This document shows positions 35,826-44,801 of a stretch of 64,000 nt of DNA, piece by piece; position 1 is the first letter of the stretch; each line of letters begins with the position of its first letter. Both the position numbers and the translations under genes were made by a program. Source of the DNA: an uncultured Lachnospiraceae bacterium (lineage in GTDB: Bacteria; Bacillota; Clostridia; Lachnospirales; Lachnospiraceae); assembly GCA_902760415.1 (NCBI GenBank), contig CACWGK010000014.1, forward strand, positions 1 through 64,000. Reading direction: 5' to 3'. The notes below the pieces were generated by a model. The model was not told where the DNA came from. It saw only the letters and a list, made by a program, of their open reading frames with translations, and did no database searches.

Positions 35826-37223
35826 CTAACCTGCAAAGAAATTACCCTTTGTATATTTCACTTTATTCCTCTCTATACCACGGTAATTAAAGAAAAGTGC
35901 CATGGATATAGGACCTATACGTCCAAGGAACATACATAATATTACAAGCATTCTTCCTACTGTATTAAGGGATGGTGTGAGGCCACGTGAGAGTCCCACG
36001 GTTGCAGTGGCACTGAATATCTCATATGCAGCATCAACTGAGTTCACATCATTTGTCATCATCAGAAGAAGAAGGATTATAAATGTTACTGAAAAACTTA
36101 CGCATATAATAGCCGATGCTTTCTTAATAAGACCTTCATCTAGGCGTCTTCCAAAAACAACCGTCTCATTTCTGGAACGTATAAATGCAACTGCATTTGC
36201 GATAACTGCAAATACTGTAACTGTCTTTACACCACCTGCGGTACCAACTGGCGAACCACCGATAAACATGTAGAAGTTACCGAAGCTTGCTGTAACCTCG
36301 CGGAGGTTCTGCTGTGGAACTGCTGCAAAGCCTGCAGTTCTAAATGTAACTGACTGGAAATAAGCATTCATAAGCTTATCTCCAAAGCTCATCGGTGCAA
36401 GTGTATCAGGATTAGTATACTCCATTATAAGTACCGCAATAGCACCTGATACTATAAGGAAAAGTGTAAGACTGAGAACCAGCTTCGTGTGCTCGCTCAA
36501 CTTCTTTATAACAGTCCATGGTGAATATTTCTTTCTTATACCGCGTCTTATACCACTCAGGATATCAAACCATACAACATATCCAAGACCACCCAGGATA
36601 ATGAGCATCATGGTGTTGAACATGACAAGCGGATTAGAATTATACTGCACCAAGCTATCATTTCCGATTATATCTATACCAGCATTACAGAAGGCTGAGA
36701 TAGAAGTAAAGAACGAAACCCATATTCCTTTACCCACGCCAAACTGTGGTATAAATACCGGCATATAAAGCAGCGCTCCCACACCTTCTACCGCAAAGGT
36801 TCCCGCAAAGACACCAATCAGGAACTTTCTCAGTCCAGACGGTGAATTAAGATTAAATGCATCATTCAGAAGAACTGTCTGACTAAGAGACATTTTCTTG
36901 CTCACCATAAGCATGAGTATCGATGTTACTGCTATGACACCCAAACCACCAAGCTGTATAAGTATCAAGATAATTATCTTTCCAAACAGACTCCAATAGG
37001 AAAATGTATCAACTACGACAAGACCTGTAACACAGGTTGCTGTAGTCGCAGTAAAAAGAGCTGTTAGTGGATCTGTCTGCTCACCAGTTGCCGTTGCAAA
37101 AGGAAGCAGAAGAAGCAGAGTTCCTACCGCTATAGCTCCTAGAAAGCTTATGGGAATAATCTGCGCCGATCTAAACTTATGGCGTATAGATTCTTTTGTT
37201 GGTTTTTCAACTACTGTCTTCAC
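35826..37223 (-). CDS. ktrB: Potassium transporter membrane subunit, KtrB
   Basis: A 465-residue channel subunit of the Trk/Ktr/HKT family, which imports potassium. Four M1-P-M2 repeats are visible through their filter regions: TTATCVTGLVVVDT, SFFTSISAFCNAGIDIIGN, SVTFRTAGFAAVP and SATATVGLSRGLTP. It starts with GTG, overlapping the trkH stop by one base (TAGTG), so translation is coupled. It pairs with KtrA encoded immediately downstream. Confidence 0.93.
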   Translation of the reverse strand: MKTVVEKPTKESIRHKFRSAQIIPISFLGAIAVGTLLLLLPFATATGEQTDPLTALFTATTATCVTGLVVVDTFSYWSLFGKIIILILIQLGGLGVIAVTSILMLMVSKKMSLSQTVLLNDAFNLNSPSGLRKFLIGVFAGTFAVEGVGALLYMPVFIPQFGVGKGIWVSFFTSISAFCNAGIDIIGNDSLVQYNSNPLVMFNTMMLIILGGLGYVVWFDILSGIRRGIRKKYSPWTVIKKLSEHTKLVLSLTLFLIVSGAIAVLIMEYTNPDTLAPMSFGDKLMNAYFQSVTFRTAGFAAVPQQNLREVTASFGNFYMFIGGSPVGTAGGVKTVTVFAVIANAVAFIRSRNETVVFGRRLDEGLIKKASAIICVSFSVTFIILLLLMMTNDVNSVDAAYEIFSATATVGLSRGLTPSLNTVGRMLVILCMFLGRIGPISMALFFNYRGIERNKVKYTKGNFFAG

Positions 37224-38689
37224 TATTTTCTTCTCCAGGTTTTTATTGAAAGCATTATAAGTACTGGGAAGATCTCAAGTCTTCCAGCAATCATATCAAA
37301 GATAAATACCCACTTAGCGAGTATACTAAAATCAGCAAAGTTACCTGTTGGACCTACTATTCCAAGTCCAGGACCAATGTTGTTGATAGTTGCGGTTACA
37401 GCAGTAAATGATGTAACCAGATCAAATCCATCGAAGCACACTATAACAAGAGATCCTACAAAGATAAAGATATAAGCCATTAGAAATACATTTGTTGTTC
37501 TAATGGTATCCTTGCTGACTACCTTTCCATCAAGTCTGATGCTCTTAACAGAAGATGGATGTATATAGCTCTGAAGTTCACGTACAACCTCTTTAAAATA
37601 TATGATAATACGTGATACTTTTATACCACCACCTGTACTACCGGCGCAGGCGCCGATAAACATAACTAAAACCATAATAGCCTTTGGCATTGTAGCCCAT
37701 AGGTTGAAGTCCATAGTAGCAAATCCTGTTGTAGTCATAACAGATGCAACCTGGAAGAACGAATGATGCACAGCCTCGCCTACTGTATTAAAGCCTGCGT
37801 AATATGTTCCACTGTGCATGAATCCATTTACAGTTCCAATACTAACCAGAATGCTGGCAACAAAATAGATAATGATATACGTGAAAACCTCTTCTGAATG
37901 CAGTATATCTTTAAACTTCTTCATAATGATCAGATAGTATAGATTGAAGTTAACTCCGAACATCATCATTCCTACAGTTATGATGCCCTGACAAACTTTG
38001 TTGTAGCTTGCTATACTGTCACCTTTAATACCAAATCCACCGGTTCCTGCAGTACCAAGTGCATGACATACACTATCAAATACTGGCATACCCGCTATAA
38101 TAAGAGCGATTATGAGTATAATAGTCATAACTGTATAGATACCATACAGGATAATTGCTGTTTCCTTAACTTTCGGAACCATCTTCTCAACTGATGGTCC
38201 TGGAGACTCTGCTCTCATAATATTCATTTCATCTGCACTAGACGATGCAAATGCCATCATGAATACCAGGATTCCCATACCACCAATCCAGTGTGTAAAG
38301 CTTCTCCAGAAGAGAAGACACTTAGGAAGTGCCTCAACATCTCTCAGTATGCTAGCTCCAGTAGTAGTAAATCCAGATGCAGTCTCAAAGATAGCATCTG
38401 TAAAGCTCTTGATATTACCTGTAGCATAAAATGGAATAGCTCCGATTATACTAAAAATAAGCCAAACAAGGGCTGTGATAACAAATCCCTCTTTGGCTCT
38501 AATACGAGTGTTCTTCGTTTTAATACTCGAAAGAAGAGTTCCAACTATAATAGATGATCCAGCTGTAACAGCCAGAGCTAGGAACTCCTTCTCCTGAAGA
38601 AATACACCTATAAGTGTAGGAAGTATAAGCAGCATTCCTTCAAGACGAATAAGCTTACCGATATTATTTAAAACAATCCTATGATTCAT
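37223..38689 (-). CDS. trkH: Potassium uptake protein, TrkH
   Basis: A 488-residue TrkH/TrkG-type channel subunit with filter segments ASGFTTTGAS, LGTAGTGGFG, SVMTTTGFATMD and TINNIGPGLG, and the conserved loop CAGSTGGGIKVSR. It pairs with the full-length TrkA encoded 32 nt upstream. Finding it directly coupled to a KtrB gene means that two related systems share one transcript. The ribosome binding site is weak, suggesting reliance on coupling or a low level. Confidence 0.94.
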   Translation of the reverse strand: MNHRIVLNNIGKLIRLEGMLLILPTLIGVFLQEKEFLALAVTAGSSIIVGTLLSSIKTKNTRIRAKEGFVITALVWLIFSIIGAIPFYATGNIKSFTDAIFETASGFTTTGASILRDVEALPKCLLFWRSFTHWIGGMGILVFMMAFASSSADEMNIMRAESPGPSVEKMVPKVKETAIILYGIYTVMTIILIIALIIAGMPVFDSVCHALGTAGTGGFGIKGDSIASYNKVCQGIITVGMMMFGVNFNLYYLIIMKKFKDILHSEEVFTYIIIYFVASILVSIGTVNGFMHSGTYYAGFNTVGEAVHHSFFQVASVMTTTGFATMDFNLWATMPKAIMVLVMFIGACAGSTGGGIKVSRIIIYFKEVVRELQSYIHPSSVKSIRLDGKVVSKDTIRTTNVFLMAYIFIFVGSLVIVCFDGFDLVTSFTAVTATINNIGPGLGIVGPTGNFADFSILAKWVFIFDMIAGRLEIFPVLIMLSIKTWRRK

Positions 38690-38721
38690 TTTATTCTTCT
38701 AGTGTTGCCGCAAATGACGCA

Positions 38722-40083
38722 CTAACCCTTAATTATTTCTTTGATACCATTTATATTCTTATTAGTAGTAACAACAACTACGCTATCACCCTTTTCCAGT
38801 GTATCACGACCACCTGGACGGATAATCTTGCCACGTCTGTTAATTCTACAAATAAGCGTATTATCAATAAGGCTGAGATCCTTCAGCTCTGTTCCAGCCC
38901 ACTGGAAGTCATCTCCAATAGAAAGCTCCAAAGCCTCAACTCTACCATCCATGATACGGTAAAGTGATTCAACCTCACTACCGATAGAGTTCTGCATAGA
39001 ACGTACATATCTAGCTATATAGTCAGCCGTTATTCCCTTAGTACTTATCTTATTTCCAACAGGAAGTTCATTTACTATATCCTCGTAAGAGTTTCTATGA
39101 ACCTTTGTAATAACCTTGATATCAGGATTAAGCTTATTAAGATATAGTGATAAGAGAATATTAGCTTCATCGCTGTGAAGTAGTCCACACACAGCATCCA
39201 TATCTTCAACAGATTCCTGTGTAAGAAGTCTCTTCTCTGTCGCATCGCCACATATGATCATAGCCTTAGGAAGAAGCTCTGACAGTTCCTCGCAGCGCTG
39301 CTCATCCCTTTCAATGATCTTGACATTTATTCTCATATCTATAAGCTTCTTAGCAAGGTAATAACCGATAGTTCCACCACCAGCTATCATAACATCCTTG
39401 ATTTTCTTAGCCTTGATACCAATCTTATTAAGGAAATGATTTATCTCGCCCATAGAAAGTGTAACAGATATCTTATCTCCACTTCTCAGGACATGTTCAC
39501 CATTTGGGATAGTAACTTTGCCATCATGCTCAGCTACGCAGATAAGAGCACCCGCTCCAACCTTGCTGCTAAGATCCTTAACCCTAAGATTATCCAGCAC
39601 ACTGTTCTCAGGTATCTTTATTCCTATAAGACTAATCTTACCTTTTGCAAATGTATCAACCTCCAAGGCTGATGGTATCTGAATGTGACGTACCATTTCA
39701 TCAGCAGCAACCATCTCAGGATTGATAGACATAGATAGTCCAAGTTCTTCCTTAAGATAACCTATCTCATCCGTGTACTGCGGACTTCTGATACGCGCTA
39801 TAGTATGACAGCTACCTGTCTTCTTTGCGATAAGGCAGGCAAGCATATTAATCTCGTCATTATCAGTAACTGCTATCAGTAAATCAGCATCCTTTATGCC
39901 TACTTCCTTCTGGCAGTTAATACTAGTACAGTCTCCCTGATATCCCATAACATCTACAGTACTTGTAACAGATGTTATAGCCTCATATCTTTTATCAATG
40001 ACTGTAACCTCATGACCGGTATTTGTAAGTCTCTCAGCTAGTGACTGACCTACCTTTCCACAACCGGCTATTATTATCTTCAT
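38722..40083 (-). CDS. trkA: Trk system potassium uptake regulator, TrkA
   Basis: A 453-residue cytoplasmic gating protein with two tandem RCK_N-RCK_C units: GCGKVGQSLAERL at residues 7-19 and AGGGTIGYYLAKKL in the middle. Each unit has its DxD/GDAT-type nucleotide site (VMGYQGDCTS; ICGDATEKRLL). This tandem form pairs with TrkH. AGGAG precedes the ATG, and the gene starts only 9 nt after a CbiK-like chelatase gene, so those two are co-transcribed. Confidence 0.94.
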   Translation of the reverse strand: MKIIIAGCGKVGQSLAERLTNTGHEVTVIDKRYEAITSVTSTVDVMGYQGDCTSINCQKEVGIKDADLLIAVTDNDEINMLACLIAKKTGSCHTIARIRSPQYTDEIGYLKEELGLSMSINPEMVAADEMVRHIQIPSALEVDTFAKGKISLIGIKIPENSVLDNLRVKDLSSKVGAGALICVAEHDGKVTIPNGEHVLRSGDKISVTLSMGEINHFLNKIGIKAKKIKDVMIAGGGTIGYYLAKKLIDMRINVKIIERDEQRCEELSELLPKAMIICGDATEKRLLTQESVEDMDAVCGLLHSDEANILLSLYLNKLNPDIKVITKVHRNSYEDIVNELPVGNKISTKGITADYIARYVRSMQNSIGSEVESLYRIMDGRVEALELSIGDDFQWAGTELKDLSLIDNTLICRINRRGKIIRPGGRDTLEKGDSVVVVTTNKNINGIKEIIKG

Positions 40084-40092
40084 ATAATTCTC

Positions 40093-40869
40093 CTATCGTA
40101 ATGCATCATATAGATGACGCATATAGAGTCTTTGGAATTCGTCGTACTCAGCAAGTCCCTTAAATACGGGCTCTACTGTATACCCTTCTCCTTCGAGTCG
40201 TAAAACAAAGTCAGTATACTCCTGTGAGACAGCATTTTCAACTGTTTCTCCAGCAACAAACTCAAGAGGTACAAGAACTATTCTTTTTCCTTCATGAATA
40301 CCAGTCTTAAGTTCCTTTATAATCTTGTATGGCCTCTTCTCTCCATTTAGAGTAGCCACGTAGCTATTCGGAATATACCTCGCGAGAGAAGTCTCAAAAG
40401 CCCTCATCTCTTCTAAGCCCTCTTTCTTATGTCCCTCAGCAAGAACGACCAAGACTGAATCCTCAGCCATATCTCCAAATGCTCCAAGAAAAGCTCTTGC
40501 CGTTATCTCATAATCTGAATCCTGATAAAGAAGAGGCACAGATATATTTACCTTATTGAATAATGTAGCTAGTCCTACTGTTTCTTCCTTAAGCAGCTTA
40601 TAATCAGGTCCTTCATGAATATCAGTGGAAACAACCGTAAGCTCTGATACGCCTCTTTCCTTCATAGCAAATATTTCAGCTTTAAGATTCTGAACCTTTT
40701 CACCTGTCTTCTCACGAATTGCTTTTCTTATCTCACCATCTGTGAAGACGAGGGATATCTCGGCATCCTCTATTCTGTCACCAATAGACAGTACAAAGTC
40801 GTCGAGAGTCTTCATTCTGACTTCCAAATCCTGTGTACCCTTATTAACAACTATAATACCTTGCTTCAT
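40093..40869 (-). CDS. CbiK-like (anaerobic cobaltochelatase family) protein with altered metal site
   Basis: A 258-residue protein with the CbiK fold pattern: GIIVVNKGTQDLEVRMKTLD at the start, an IRKAIREKTGEKVQNLKAEI helix, STDIHEGPDYKLL, VLVVLAEGHKKEG and VLVPLEFVAGETVENA. CbiK inserts cobalt into sirohydrochlorin. In this protein the central His is kept (His147, in EGH), but the positions corresponding to the family's other active-site histidines read STD instead of SLH and AGET instead of AGDH. A different metal, or no catalysis, is therefore likely. Cobalamin genes are absent nearby; it lies 29 nt after a wall hydrolase gene and 9 nt before trkA. The ATG at 40869 has AAGGA upstream; a longer form would overlap the upstream gene. 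Confidence 0.75.
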   Translation of the reverse strand: MKQGIIVVNKGTQDLEVRMKTLDDFVLSIGDRIEDAEISLVFTDGEIRKAIREKTGEKVQNLKAEIFAMKERGVSELTVVSTDIHEGPDYKLLKEETVGLATLFNKVNISVPLLYQDSDYEITARAFLGAFGDMAEDSVLVVLAEGHKKEGLEEMRAFETSLARYIPNSYVATLNGEKRPYKIIKELKTGIHEGKRIVLVPLEFVAGETVENAVSQEYTDFVLRLEGEGYTVEPVFKGLAEYDEFQRLYMRHLYDALR

Positions 40870-40897
40870 ACCCCTTAGTCCTTCTATATAACTTCGT

Positions 40898-42208
40898 CTA
40901 CTTAACCCATTTACCACTGGCATCTACATAATATGAACCTATGCTCTCATTTGCAGCCATAGCTCCGCTTGACTTGAGATAGTACCAGTCAGCACCATCC
41001 TTAACCCAGCCTGTAGCCATATCTCCACTTGAGTTCAGATAATACCAGGTACTGCCATCCTTAACCCAACCTGTCTGCATAGCACCGCTGGAGTCCATGT
41101 AATACCACTTGAAACCACTCTTTATCCAGCCCGTCTGCATAGCTCCACTTGAGTTCATATAATACCAGATACTGCCATCCTTAACCCAACCTGTTGACAT
41201 ATAGCCACTCTTATTAAAGTAGTACCATATATTATCTATCTGAAGCCACTTGGAAGCTGGATAAGAACCGTCAGTCAGCTGATACCACCAACCCTTACTA
41301 TCCTTCTTCCAGGTTCCATTACTTGAATTATTTCCTGTATCATATCCTGGAGGAACTGTACCAAAAAGATCCTTTAGAACCTCAACTGCAGTCATATTCT
41401 GATAGCCCTCTGGATCTGAAAATGATGAACCAGTTGTAGACCATCTAAACTGATTATATCCAGAAAGATAAGATATACCCTTAGTACTATCCGGATACTT
41501 TTCATACCATGAACTGTAATAAGTCTTCTTATAATATGTAGCGATAGTCACAGCCTCAGAGTTCTTATTACCAGAAGGAGTTGGTGTTCCTGAGAACTGA
41601 ACTCCTGGAGGAGAAGAATGCATTAGCACTACACTCCCATCTGAACAAGGACCAACTACTATCCACATATGATCTGGAGTCTTCATAATATCTCCAGGCT
41701 TGTAGTCCTTTACATTTGCTGCCATGGTAAGTGTTCCATAGCCTTCTTTCTGAAGTCGCTCAAGAACCTTATTATTGTAATCTACATACCCTTCCTTACC
41801 ATTTTCAGTTTCAAGAGTATTATAGAGAACCCATCCGACATATCCTGAGCAATCAAGTCCTAAATGAATTACATCCCCATTTTTCTTATAATCATAATCC
41901 TTATAATTATAGCTACTCGTCTGCTGTGCTGCGAACTCAGCCCAACGCGCGGAAAGGCCTATGGTACGCGCTTCCGTACCTGCCCCTGTATCTTCTTCAT
42001 TCCAACCGCCACCGTAGGTATACATGGTTGTACCCATAGGTTCAAGACCAGTTTTCAGAAATTCCTTTATTGTCTTTTTTTCTGCCGCCTGAACATCTGC
42101 AGCTCCGCCCTTCACAGTAAGTGGAGTCACTACAGTATTAAATACCACCAGTGCCCCCAGCGCTAATGAAGCGGCTCTCTTAATATGCTTTGTAATCTTA
42201 TGTCTCAT
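40898..42208 (-). CDS. Secreted NlpC/P60 peptidoglycan hydrolase with choline-binding-type repeats
   Basis: A 436-residue exported protein. A signal peptide (LALGALVVFNTVVTPLTV) comes first. An NlpC/P60 domain follows, with catalytic Cys120 in LDCSGYVGW and His180 in PDHMWIVVG; it should cleave wall peptides. The C-terminal third consists of about six cell-wall-binding repeats of 20 residues (GWVKDGSTWYYLNSSGDMAT pattern) that anchor the enzyme to wall polymers. The repeats are near-identical at DNA level (60-bp units, about 40972-41230), which favours copy-number change. It starts the run that leads into the CbiK-like and trk/ktr genes. Confidence 0.93.
   Translation of the reverse strand: MRHKITKHIKRAASLALGALVVFNTVVTPLTVKGGAADVQAAEKKTIKEFLKTGLEPMGTTMYTYGGGWNEEDTGAGTEARTIGLSARWAEFAAQQTSSYNYKDYDYKKNGDVIHLGLDCSGYVGWVLYNTLETENGKEGYVDYNNKVLERLQKEGYGTLTMAANVKDYKPGDIMKTPDHMWIVVGPCSDGSVVLMHSSPPGVQFSGTPTPSGNKNSEAVTIATYYKKTYYSSWYEKYPDSTKGISYLSGYNQFRWSTTGSSFSDPEGYQNMTAVEVLKDLFGTVPPGYDTGNNSSNGTWKKDSKGWWYQLTDGSYPASKWLQIDNIWYYFNKSGYMSTGWVKDGSIWYYMNSSGAMQTGWIKSGFKWYYMDSSGAMQTGWVKDGSTWYYLNSSGDMATGWVKDGADWYYLKSSGAMAANESIGSYYVDASGKWVK
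40972..41230. repeat. 60-bp coding repeats of the wall-binding domain
   Basis: Successive units of about 60 bp encoding the GWxxxGxxWYYxxxSGxM repeat share long identical stretches, for example CCATCCTTAACCCA recurring at each unit. Recombination between units could shorten or lengthen the domain. Confidence 0.75.
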
Positions 42209-42323
42209 AATTAAACCTCACCAAAAAAACTTTTTATATTTTACCATCTATCATATAAAAGTGCAAAATCCGCATTTGGTGACGTATGAATAAAAAAGCA
42301 AAGCTGTTATAGTCAACTAATAC

Positions 42324-42362
42324 AAAAATATACAAAAACCCAAAAATTTTTTGTATATTTTT
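42324..42362. other. AT-rich inverted repeat between divergent genes
   Basis: AAAAATATACAAAAA (42324-42338) is the exact reverse complement of 42348-42362. It covers the -35 region of the plus-strand promoter and lies 115 bp upstream of the wall hydrolase start on the other strand, so it could be an operator for either gene. Confidence 0.6.
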
Positions 42363-42381
42363 CCAGAAAATGTGATATAAT
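42351..42381 (+). promoter_or_regulatory. Promoter of the small membrane protein gene
   Basis: TTGTAT (42351-42356) and an extended -10, TGATATAAT with TATAAT at 42376-42381, are separated by 19 bp. The extended -10 compensates for the long spacer. Confidence 0.6.
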
Positions 42382-42416
42382 ATATTCAGAAATACATCAT
42401 AAGGGAGGTAAAAATT

Positions 42417-42608
42417 ATGCCTACGTTCGTTTTTTGGATTCTGATGATGGTTATTTTCGCAATGCTTTTCTTCTGTGGTGAGCACTTACTTCTATCTAGA
42501 AGTAATGACAGCACTAGAAAGCAAACCAAGTTTACTTCTACAAAAGCTTGGATAATTTATATGATTGTTTTAGCCGTATTGGGCGTTGTTTTATTTATAT
42601 TTAAATAA
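42417..42608 (+). CDS. Small two-helix membrane protein
   Basis: A 63-residue protein with a helix at each end (FVFWILMMVIFAMLFFCG and AWIIYMIVLAVLGVVLFIF) joined by a short basic loop (SRSNDSTRKQTKF). By the positive-inside rule, both termini would face outward. GGGAGG lies nine bases before the ATG, a good promoter is upstream and a strong terminator follows, so this is a genuine independent transcript. I do not recognise a family. Confidence 0.75.
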   Translation: MPTFVFWILMMVIFAMLFFCGEHLLLSRSNDSTRKQTKFTSTKAWIIYMIVLAVLGVVLFIFK

Positions 42609-42648
42609 AGCAATTATTGGGGGATTGGGATTTTATATTCCAAGAAAG

Positions 42649-42679
42649 AAGCGACAGCTTTGGGGGCTGTCGCTTTTTC
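42649..42679 (+). terminator. Terminator after the small membrane protein gene
   Basis: AAGCGACAGC (42649-42658) pairs with GCTGTCGCTT (42666-42675), followed by TTTT. It also lies just beyond the topB stop on the other strand. Confidence 0.88.
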
Positions 42680-42691
42680 ATTTCATTTTCT

Positions 42692-44767
42692 TTACTTCTT
42701 TTTTGAATAATATGGTTTTGTCTTATCAAAGACAAAATGCATCTGATTCTGATTACGTATTCCCTTTACTATATTTACATACTTGGCCACATAACCATTC
42801 ATTTTCTCTATATATTCTGACTCTGGGATAGTTCCTTCAGATACACCCTCAAGTCCATATTCCCAGCTGGCCGTAAGCTCGGCACTCAGTAGTCCATTTA
42901 TAGAATATAGTACAACATCATATATAATCTCACCCAGGAAAGTTGGTGTCAGAATCTGGGTTTTCTTATTTAGTGATATATATTTATTATTCACAAGCTT
43001 AGTGATTATGGCGTCACGCGTCGCTGATGTTCCGATACCACTACCCTTAATCTGCTCTCTAAGCTCTTCATCTTCGATTAGTTTTCCTGCATTTTCCATA
43101 GCGAGAATCATAGAACCTGAATTATATCTCTGAGGTGGATTAGTCTTACCTTCCTTAATCTCAAATCCAGATACAGGAAGAACCGAACCCTTCTTAAGGG
43201 TAGAGATATATTTCATCAGATCAGCAGTAAGAGCCTGATCTTCTTCCTTATCTCCTGATTCTCCGTCCTTCTTGCCTTCAGAATCTCCATCTGTTTTTTC
43301 CGCATTGGTCTTGCCCGATGGATTTGCAAGTGAAGGATTAGCAATCTTCAGGTATCCAGGCTTTACAAGCATCTTAAATGAAGCACTGAACTCTTCACCA
43401 TTTCTGGTAAGAGTTATAGCAAGCTTCTGATACTCTGCCGGTGCATAGAAGATAGATAAGAATCTTCTAGCGATTATATCATAGACCTTCTGCTGTAAGT
43501 CCGAAAGTTTTGACAGCTGTCCAAGACCCTGACCGGTTGGAATTATAGCATAGTGATCTGTTATAAGCTTATCATTAACATACTTAGACTTGGCTATTCC
43601 AGCATAGCCTTGATTTGCTATTATATTCTGGGCAAACCCAGAAAGTGGACCATAGTTTGACAGTCCTCTTATATTCTTATCAATTTCCTTCGCTATAGCA
43701 GTGGAGAGTACTCTCGCATCTGTTCTTGGATATGTAACCAGCTTCTTCTCATAGAGTTCCTGCACTATATTAAGCGTATCCGTAGGACTGATCTTGAATC
43801 TCTTAGAACAGTCATTCTGGAGCTCCGCCAGGTTATATAACATAGGAGGATTCTTCTTCTCAGTCTTTTTAGAGATACTCTTAATAGTCATCTCTACTGG
43901 TTCTGGATTCTTTAAGTATTCTATAAGTTCTTCAGCGTCAGCACGCTCTTTAAATCCATTTTCCTTATATAGCTTTGGACTCTCGAAATATCTACTTCCC
44001 TTTACAGCTTTCCACTCAGCCTCAAAAAGCTTACGTCTCTCCTCGCCTTCCTCAGCGGGCTTTTCTATACCAGCTACAACACGGTAAAATGGAGTCGATA
44101 CGAATTCTCTTATCTCGCGTTCACGCTTTACAACCATACCTAAAACGCAGGTCATAACACGACCAACAGCTATAACGCATTTATCCACACCAAGATACTG
44201 CTTGATCGGATATGAATACTTAAGCGTAAGAGCTCTGGAGAAGTTAATACCCATCAGATAGTCTTCCTTGGCTCTTAGATAAGCAGCACAGCTAAGGTTA
44301 TCATATTCAGTAAGTGGCTTTGCTTCTCTGATACCGCGAAGTATTTCTTCCTCAGTTTGAGAATCGATCCACACGCGGCGACGATCCTTCTTTGGATCAA
44401 CCTCGGCTAATCTATCAACAAGTCGATATATATATTCTCCTTCACGTCCCGAGTCGGTGCAGACATAGATTGTCTCAACATCTTCCCTGTTAAGCAGTCC
44501 CTTTACTATATTAAACTGCTTTGCCACCGCTGGAATAACCTCGTACTTATACTCATTTGGTATAAATGGAAGCGTATCCTGTGACCATTTCTTAAGTGCC
44601 GGATCATATACCTCCGGATAACTCATGGTAACAAGATGTCCTACACACCAAGTAACTATATTTTCTTCATCTTCTATATATCCATCCTTACGGGCACCCT
44701 TCACCTTAAGTGCATCGGCAAACTGCTGGGCTACCGAAGGTTTCTCGGCTATAAAAAGTTTCTTCAA
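42692..44767 (-). CDS. topB: DNA topoisomerase III (type IA)
   Basis: A 691-residue type IA topoisomerase that passes single strands to decatenate DNA. The N-terminal TOPRIM domain includes LFIAEKPSVAQQFADAL and the acidic TDSGREGEYIYR motif, and the catalytic tyrosine lies in KLVTYPRTDARVLS. An acidic Lys/Asp/Glu-rich insertion (residues about 480-505) is unusual. The start codon is TTG, with AGGAG suitably upstream. Standalone TopB copies occur both in chromosomes and on conjugative elements, but nothing mobile is adjacent here. Confidence 0.95.
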   Translation of the reverse strand: MKKLFIAEKPSVAQQFADALKVKGARKDGYIEDEENIVTWCVGHLVTMSYPEVYDPALKKWSQDTLPFIPNEYKYEVIPAVAKQFNIVKGLLNREDVETIYVCTDSGREGEYIYRLVDRLAEVDPKKDRRRVWIDSQTEEEILRGIREAKPLTEYDNLSCAAYLRAKEDYLMGINFSRALTLKYSYPIKQYLGVDKCVIAVGRVMTCVLGMVVKREREIREFVSTPFYRVVAGIEKPAEEGEERRKLFEAEWKAVKGSRYFESPKLYKENGFKERADAEELIEYLKNPEPVEMTIKSISKKTEKKNPPMLYNLAELQNDCSKRFKISPTDTLNIVQELYEKKLVTYPRTDARVLSTAIAKEIDKNIRGLSNYGPLSGFAQNIIANQGYAGIAKSKYVNDKLITDHYAIIPTGQGLGQLSKLSDLQQKVYDIIARRFLSIFYAPAEYQKLAITLTRNGEEFSASFKMLVKPGYLKIANPSLANPSGKTNAEKTDGDSEGKKDGESGDKEEDQALTADLMKYISTLKKGSVLPVSGFEIKEGKTNPPQRYNSGSMILAMENAGKLIEDEELREQIKGSGIGTSATRDAIITKLVNNKYISLNKKTQILTPTFLGEIIYDVVLYSINGLLSAELTASWEYGLEGVSEGTIPESEYIEKMNGYVAKYVNIVKGIRNQNQMHFVFDKTKPYYSKKK

Positions 44768-44801
44768 CTACACACTCCTAATTAGGGAACCTTTTTATAT
44801 A

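Noticed and set aside
42692..44767. topB as the marker of an integrated conjugative element
   Set aside because: No relaxase, coupling protein, integrase or type IV secretion gene lies nearby, so a chromosomal topB is the simpler reading.
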